Positions 59,258 to 64,000 of a stretch of 64,000 nucleotides of DNA are shown here, in pieces. Origin of the DNA: Paratinospora sagittata (Eukaryota; Streptophyta; Magnoliopsida; Ranunculales; Menispermaceae); assembly GCA_035771175.1 (NCBI GenBank), contig CM069593.1:22247956-22311955 (forward strand), given 5' to 3'. Position 1 is the stretch's first letter. Each line of letters opens with the position of its first letter. Under the pieces are notes generated by a model, which was given only the letters and a program-made list of their open reading frames with translations, was not told the origin of the DNA and did not search any database. The translations under genes and the position numbers were made by a program.

Positions 59258-60675
59258 TGTCACACCCCGCCCGGACGCGCCTAAACCGGCGGTACACTCT
59301 CGGACGGGGCGCGCATTTAGAACAATAACAATAGTAACAACAGAGTGCGCAGCGAAAACATATAACACAGTACAAATCTGATTTCATTTAGTTCAGAATA
59401 TAATTTGTACATGAAATGGTCAAGGGAACATACTCCCCAAAATCCCCAATGAATAATACAAAGGGTACAAAATGTGGGCCCTATAAACCTGCACCCAGTC
59501 CACCCTAATTTCCTGTGAAAGATTGGATAATAATGGAGTGAGCTTAATGCGCTCAGTGGGTAAATAGTTCGTGAGTATAACAATTAATAAATCATACTTC
59601 AATATTAAATATCTAAAATACACATGTGAGGATCATAATCAATCAATATGTATGTATGCATGACACCGTCTCGTAATGGTTTGATGAACGTACATCGCTT
59701 GAGTTTACGTACAGGTGTCCTTCCCCGGGCGTAGCCAGGTTCTCACTGTACGTCCCTCCTAAGAAACGATGCTCTGGATTCACGTACTGATGTCCCTCCC
59801 CGGACGTAGCCGGGTTCTCATGTACGTCTCTCTCCAGAGAAATATAATGAATAGCGAGCAATGCTCCTAACTATTCTATGAGTCATAAACCATGTACGTC
59901 CCTAGGTGGTGATATGTATGATGCCAATGCATGAACTGGTTTAGTTTACTGGTCTGGTCTTTTCTTTGACATTTAGACTGATTTTGGCAACGTCTGGTGA
60001 TCCTTATCAAGGTCGGTATCACGACGTGCAAGGTTAGGACATTCAGTATTACTTGTATAAGCTGATAGCTTTCAATAAGTCCAACTAGATTAGTTCCCAG
60101 TTGAGAGGTGAGACACAAGGTCTGCTTAAATAACCAATCGCCTAGAGCAGCCCGCTGCCTCTCGTTCACTATTTAAAGTTACTGAGGACAAGACCGAGTC
60201 TAGTTGAGTTAGATTGACCACAAATTCGACATTATAACAATATAATACGTGAATTCCAAATATACAGGCATAAGTGCGGTAGTATAAACATTATATGACA
60301 TAATGCAGTGTAAATGAACAGTAGACATTATAATAATTGAATGTAAACTTTAATAAAAGTTATAAAACACGCAAACCTATGTTTCGTTCCCCACCTTCAG
60401 ATAAAAACTTATTCTTTCAGATTTGGCGCTTTCCTCCGGACAGAACTTCGTTGCGCTGCACCGAGAGTCTCGGACAGAGAGTCAAAACTTAAACTCAGAA
60501 TGAGTGGAAGGGAGAAGAAAATCACAAGAGAAGGTGACTTGGTGTGAGGAATGAGAAATGAGGAGGGTTCATTATATAGAGATTTTTGGCGCCTGAACGT
60601 TCGGTCATGCATTGCGCCTGAACGTTCGGGCGTTGCCCAAATAATTTTTTTTTTTTGGTGAAATACAGGGTATTA
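59258..60675 (-). mobile_element. 1.4-kb solo LTR in the copia reverse transcriptase
   Basis: On the plus strand it starts TGTCACACCCCGCCCGGACG and ends GGGTATTA, so the minus-strand LTR starts TAATACCCTG and ends GGGTGTGACA. Perfect GGACT duplications flank it (59253-59257 and 60676-60680). On the minus strand a TATA-like CTATATAATG lies near its start, after two copies of a GAACGTTC near-palindrome. It includes a tandem pair of about 80 bp at 59700-59840 and a 160-bp block shared with copia LTRs (see findings). Confidence 0.82.
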
Positions 60676-60680
60676 GGACT

Positions 60681-61318
60681 AGTATCATATTTATTGAACT
60701 TAATCAATATTTTCTCAATGTAATGAGATTGAGACAAGACTAATCCATCAAATATTTTAGAAATTTTAATTCCTAAAATAACATTAGCAACGCCCATATC
60801 TTTTATATCAAAATGTCTAGTCAACATTTTCTTGGTAGACTTGATTATGACTTTATTATTACCTATAATCAACATATCATCCACGTAAAGGCACACTATG
60901 ACATAGCCCTTTGATGTGTTTTTGACATATACACATTTGTCACATTCATTGATTTTAAAACCATTGGACAACATGACATTGTCAAATTTAATATGCCATT
61001 GTTTTGGTGCTTGTTTTAATTCATATAATGATTTAACAAGTCTACACGCCTTATGTTCTTGTCCAGATACAACGAATCCTTCAGGTTGTTGCATATATAT
61101 TTCTTCTTCTAATTCACCATTTAAGAAACTTGTCTTAACATTCATTTGATGAATTTCAAGATTGTTTATTGCAACAATATCAATAAACATTCTTAAGGAT
61201 GTTATTCTAGTTACCAGTGAATATGTATAGAAGAAATCAAGGCTACCAACCTAGCCTTATATTTATCAATTAAACGCCAACCTTTAATTTTCTTTTAAAA
61301 ATCCATTTACACCCAAAA
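60681..61318 (-). pseudogene. Copia reverse transcriptase, first part
   Basis: NNLEIHQMNVKTSFLNGELE, EEIYMQQPEGFV, KSLYELKQAPKQWH and the active-site phrase CLYVDDMLIIGNN are readable on the minus strand. It is cut at 60680 by one solo LTR and at 61318 by another. Upstream codons near 61200-61310 contain stops. Confidence 0.88.
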
Positions 61319-63040
61319 TGTAACACCCCGTAGTTTTAAGTAAGGTATAATACACGTATAAATGTCAAAAGTGAGTTGGAACGTGATTTACATAGAAATC
61401 GATTGATAACACGTGTATTCCTCAGGTAGATTGAGTGTGTGAAGAAGAAGAACGAATAAAAAGATTAAAAAAAAATAAAATAAACACTGTTCATTTGCGG
61501 GTACTGTTCACAGAACCTGTTCATTTGCGGGTACTGTTCACGAAACAGTACTAAAAAAAATAAATTAAAAGTCGTTGCTGCTGGAGAAGCAGAACGAAGG
61601 AAAAAGAGAAGAACGAAGAAGAGAAGGAGAAAAAAAGGAAACGGCGGATTTGCGGCCAAATTCGACGTGCTGGTAAGCTATTTTTGCTATTTTTCGTCAT
61701 GAAATTAATATCTAAGCTAGATGTAACGATTTTAGCGAAGTAATTTTAGCTATGGGAGTTGTTTTCCAGTGTTTTTCAACTTAGGGTTTTTTACACCATG
61801 CGAATGAAAATGTGTTCGAAAGGTGGAAAAACACTCCCTAGACTATAAAAGCCCCGAATATGTGGTTAGATTTCATTTAGTTGTTCATTTGAAACTTTTA
61901 TGGCTGTTGGAAGTTAGAGTGTATATTAGAGACCTGTTGAATCATAAACCCGATGAAACGCAAGTTTAAGGCTATAGAATGGTAGAAGGCATTGTTGCGA
62001 GTGCATCGATGCTAATTTCATGATTTTGGGATCGTTTCACAATTTTAGTAACAATTTACATCTTTCAAATGAATAGTAACGACGTGAACAGTGATGTGAA
62101 TAGTACTGGGATGTGAACAGTGAGTTGAAATGGTGATTCTCATGATAATCTATGATTCATTTCAGTGTTTACATTAAGAGCTTAAGTGCATGGATAACTG
62201 CTCTTGCGGACGCATTTTGATGGACGTTTATTGTTGCTCGATTTTAGATGATATATTGGCTTAGAAGCCCCGTGTAACCACTGTGAGTATAATTTTCTTG
62301 ATTTGGTTCTTGTATGGCATTGTACACATATAAACTGGTTGATTGTATGCATGTTTATGTAATACATTGAGTTTTAGTGATCATGCAAACTGATTTTAGA
62401 AATTGGAACTTATAATAATGTCATTTCTTTAGGAATTAGACCCGGATGAGGTTTTGCGAGTCCTCATTGTCAGTAGGTCTGTCCTAACAAGGGTTGCGAT
62501 CTTTGAAATGATTGTGAATTGGGTAATGAGAGGGAAATGGTAACATATTTATGAATGAGCATCAACTATATATTGTGTGCACGTATATTATTTTGATAAA
62601 TGGTGCATATGTGCTTTTGAAATGTTTTAAATCGATTTGATATGCCATGTTTCCTAAAATGCATGCGATTGTCATGTCAAGAACTATATTCACTGAGCTA
62701 TTGTTTGCTCACCTCATTTCCCTCACTATTTCAGGTACAAAAGAAAAAGGAAAAGAAAAAATTTGAGAGTGATCAGAACGTGATATGGACTGACATTATT
62801 GATGTACGTATGCTTTGGAAGAAGTAGTTACATATTTTCTATATTTTGATATCTATATATAATTATCACACATATTATATATGTATTACCATCTAGAGGG
62901 GTTATTTTGGGAAAATAAGATATCAATAGTTATTTTGGATTGTTAATATATTTGGAAATATATATACTTGGACAATGGAATGTTTGCTTAACGAATGACA
63001 CTGATGGTATTTTGGATTATAGTATACATGGATGGAATGA

Positions 63041-63071
<31 letters not shown>

Positions 63072-63276
63072 TATGGAGATGATTTGATTTGTGATATATC
63101 AGGTTTTGTGAAATGTTAATTTATGGGGACATGCTGTCGAAATTTTTGAAACTTTTGGGAAGGATTATGAGACTATGTGAAGGCTGACAATATACTATCT
63201 ACTGTATACGGGTATGTACAGTGTATAGTATACTGTGCCGGTCATGACGTCAACCTATGTCAGCGCCGTCGTGACA
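61319..63276 (+). mobile_element. Complete chromovirus-type solo LTR (1.96 kb)
   Basis: Starts TGTAACACCCCGTAGTTTTA and ends CGCCGTCGTGACA. Flanks are CAAAA (61314-61318) and CTAAA (63277-63281), a 5-bp duplication with one mismatch. The copia protein is continuous across it. No coding sequence inside. It is the most complete member of the family also seen at 46524 and 51250-53158. It carries a 30-bp tandem duplication at 61487-61546 and a TA microsatellite near 63040-63068. Confidence 0.85.
61487..61546. repeat. 30-bp tandem duplication in the solo LTR
   Basis: CTGTTCATTTGCGGGTACTG occurs at 61487 and 61517. The homologous LTR at 46524 has a single copy. Confidence 0.8.
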
Positions 63277-63780
63277 CTAAATGCGTCATACCTGATGGTA
63301 AATCTACCAATTCTCAGGTATGATTGTGCATGATTGACTCAATTTCACTATTTATTGCTTCCTTTCAAAAAGGAATTTCGAGTGTTGACATTGTCTCTTT
63401 AAAAGTTTGAGGCTCACTTTCTAACATATACGTTAGAAAATCAGGACCAAAAGAGTTTGCAACTTTAGCCCTTTTACTGCGTCTAGGTTCATCCTCTAAA
63501 TTTTTATTTGGAGGATTACTACTGCTATTTGCAGTGTCATAAGTTCTTTTATTGGAACATAGCTCTTGCATATTTTTATTTGGAAAAATACGCTAAAAAA
63601 AATGATGCATTTCTAGATTCCATAATTGCATTCACATGTATATCAGAAATATCTGATTTGTATACAAGGAACCTATATGCACTATTGTTATGAACATAAC
63701 CAATGAATTTTTGAGGATCCGATGTAATAATGAGAAAGATTTGTGTATATTCGCCCAAATCTATCTATAATTTCATAATT
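63277..63780 (-). pseudogene. Copia integrase end and linker
   Basis: [20 protein letters not shown] and SDISDIHVNAIMESRNASFF are the end of a copia integrase. RRSKRAKVANSFGPDFLTYM and SEPQTFKETMS are the linker before reverse transcriptase. Stops separate the pieces. Coding similarity ends at about 63780. Confidence 0.82.
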
Positions 63781-63812
63781 AGATGAATCGGCTCGAGCCG
63801 ACTTACTTGGAG

Positions 63813-63975
63813 GGAGATCTTTCATATCTTTCAAGATCCACCCTACAATATGGGGTCAAAAAGCCAAAATAAGTGATTTTCGCCCTTATAAAAAGAAAAT
63901 TGATTCTTGAACCTCTTTTATGCTCATGTCACGTCGAGGTACTGCAGAAGAAAAAATAGCAAAATTTGATCAGAG
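63813..63975 (+). other. Plastid-derived DNA: rps12-rps7 spacer and start of rps7
   Basis: TATGGGGTCAAAAAGCCAAA and AAAATTGATTCTTGAACCTC match, from memory, the plastid spacer upstream of rps7. The ATG at 63926 opens MSRRGTAEEKIAKFD, which agrees with the plastid ribosomal protein S7 N-terminus except for a few changes, then diverges after about 15 codons. It is therefore a nuclear plastid insertion (or plastid DNA that came through the mitochondrion), not a working gene. Confidence 0.65.
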
Positions 63976-64000
63976 TATTCACCCTTGGTGTCTCTTGCAT

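Larger units (their letters stand above)
56676..63780 (-). mobile_element. Minus-strand Ty1/copia element, 5'-truncated, with two nested solo LTRs
   Basis: Order on the minus strand from 63780: integrase end and linker (63277-63780), reverse transcriptase (60681-61318), reverse transcriptase end (58980-59257), RNase H (58500-58980), purine tract, 3' LTR (56676-57888). The two interruptions are solo LTRs 61319-63276 and 59258-60675. The 5' LTR, gag, protease and most of integrase are absent. The left coding limit at about 63780 abuts plastid-like DNA. Confidence 0.85.

Noticed and set aside
1..64000. CRISPR arrays, rRNA, functional tRNA genes, bacterial-type operons
   Set aside because: None seen. 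The only tRNA-like signals are the A/B boxes of the SINEs, and regularly spaced repeats are LTR-internal or satellite-like.
63926..64000. A functional rps7 gene
   Set aside because: Similarity ends after about 15 codons, and the context is a nuclear retrotransposon remnant.

Overview
This is a nuclear window from a flowering plant, most likely a eudicot. The support is intron-rich genes with GT-AG splice sites, AT-rich spacers, and plant-type Ty1/copia, Athila-like and chromovirus-like retrotransposons, an L1-type LINE and Au-SINE-like sequences. The sequence alone does not fix the species. No CRISPR array, bacterial operon or intact virus is present.

Host genes. (1) A possible first exon of a gene running left out of the window (175-360, minus). 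(2) POP4/RPP29, the p29 subunit of RNase P/MRP (11538-15174, plus): eight exons that join in phase to 308 aa. (3) The mitochondrial ATP synthase d subunit (17305-20287, minus): five exons, 169 aa, convergent with POP4. (4) and (5) Two tandem paralogous RBR (RING1-IBR-RING2) E3 ubiquitin ligases with an N-terminal RNase H-like domain (29414-32825 and 33708-42422, both minus). They share the same three-exon structure, but the first intron is 0.94 kb in one and 6.3 kb in the other. The large intron holds LINE remnants, a SINE and a block that looks organellar.

Mobile DNA by region. 1.5-10.4 kb: a tandemly duplicated block (short tandem array plus a 5'-UTR-like segment upstream of POP4). Its left copy is split by a copia element with LTRs of only about 100 bp, and that element's leader is split by a 2.9-kb solo LTR. 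The right copy preserves the empty target site. 20.8-28.2 kb: a 6.8-kb LINE with a 17-bp target duplication, inserted into an older LINE of opposite orientation. 42.9-56 kb: a copia-type solo LTR (TSD TATTT) split by a roughly 12-kb Athila-like element, which was itself invaded by a chromovirus LTR fragment, a 3.0-kb solo LTR and a minus-strand chromovirus remnant. 56.7-63.8 kb: a minus-strand copia element of the same LTR family, with two solo LTRs inserted in its polymerase region. Its integrase end meets a plastid-derived fragment (rps12-rps7 spacer and rps7 start) at the right edge.

The host genes are unlinked housekeeping or ubiquitin-pathway genes and show no sign of working together. 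The most informative part of the window is the layered insertion history, which target-site duplications and internal empty sites let one order. All coordinates, splice sites and TSDs were read by eye. Family names rest on recognised protein motifs, not on searches.
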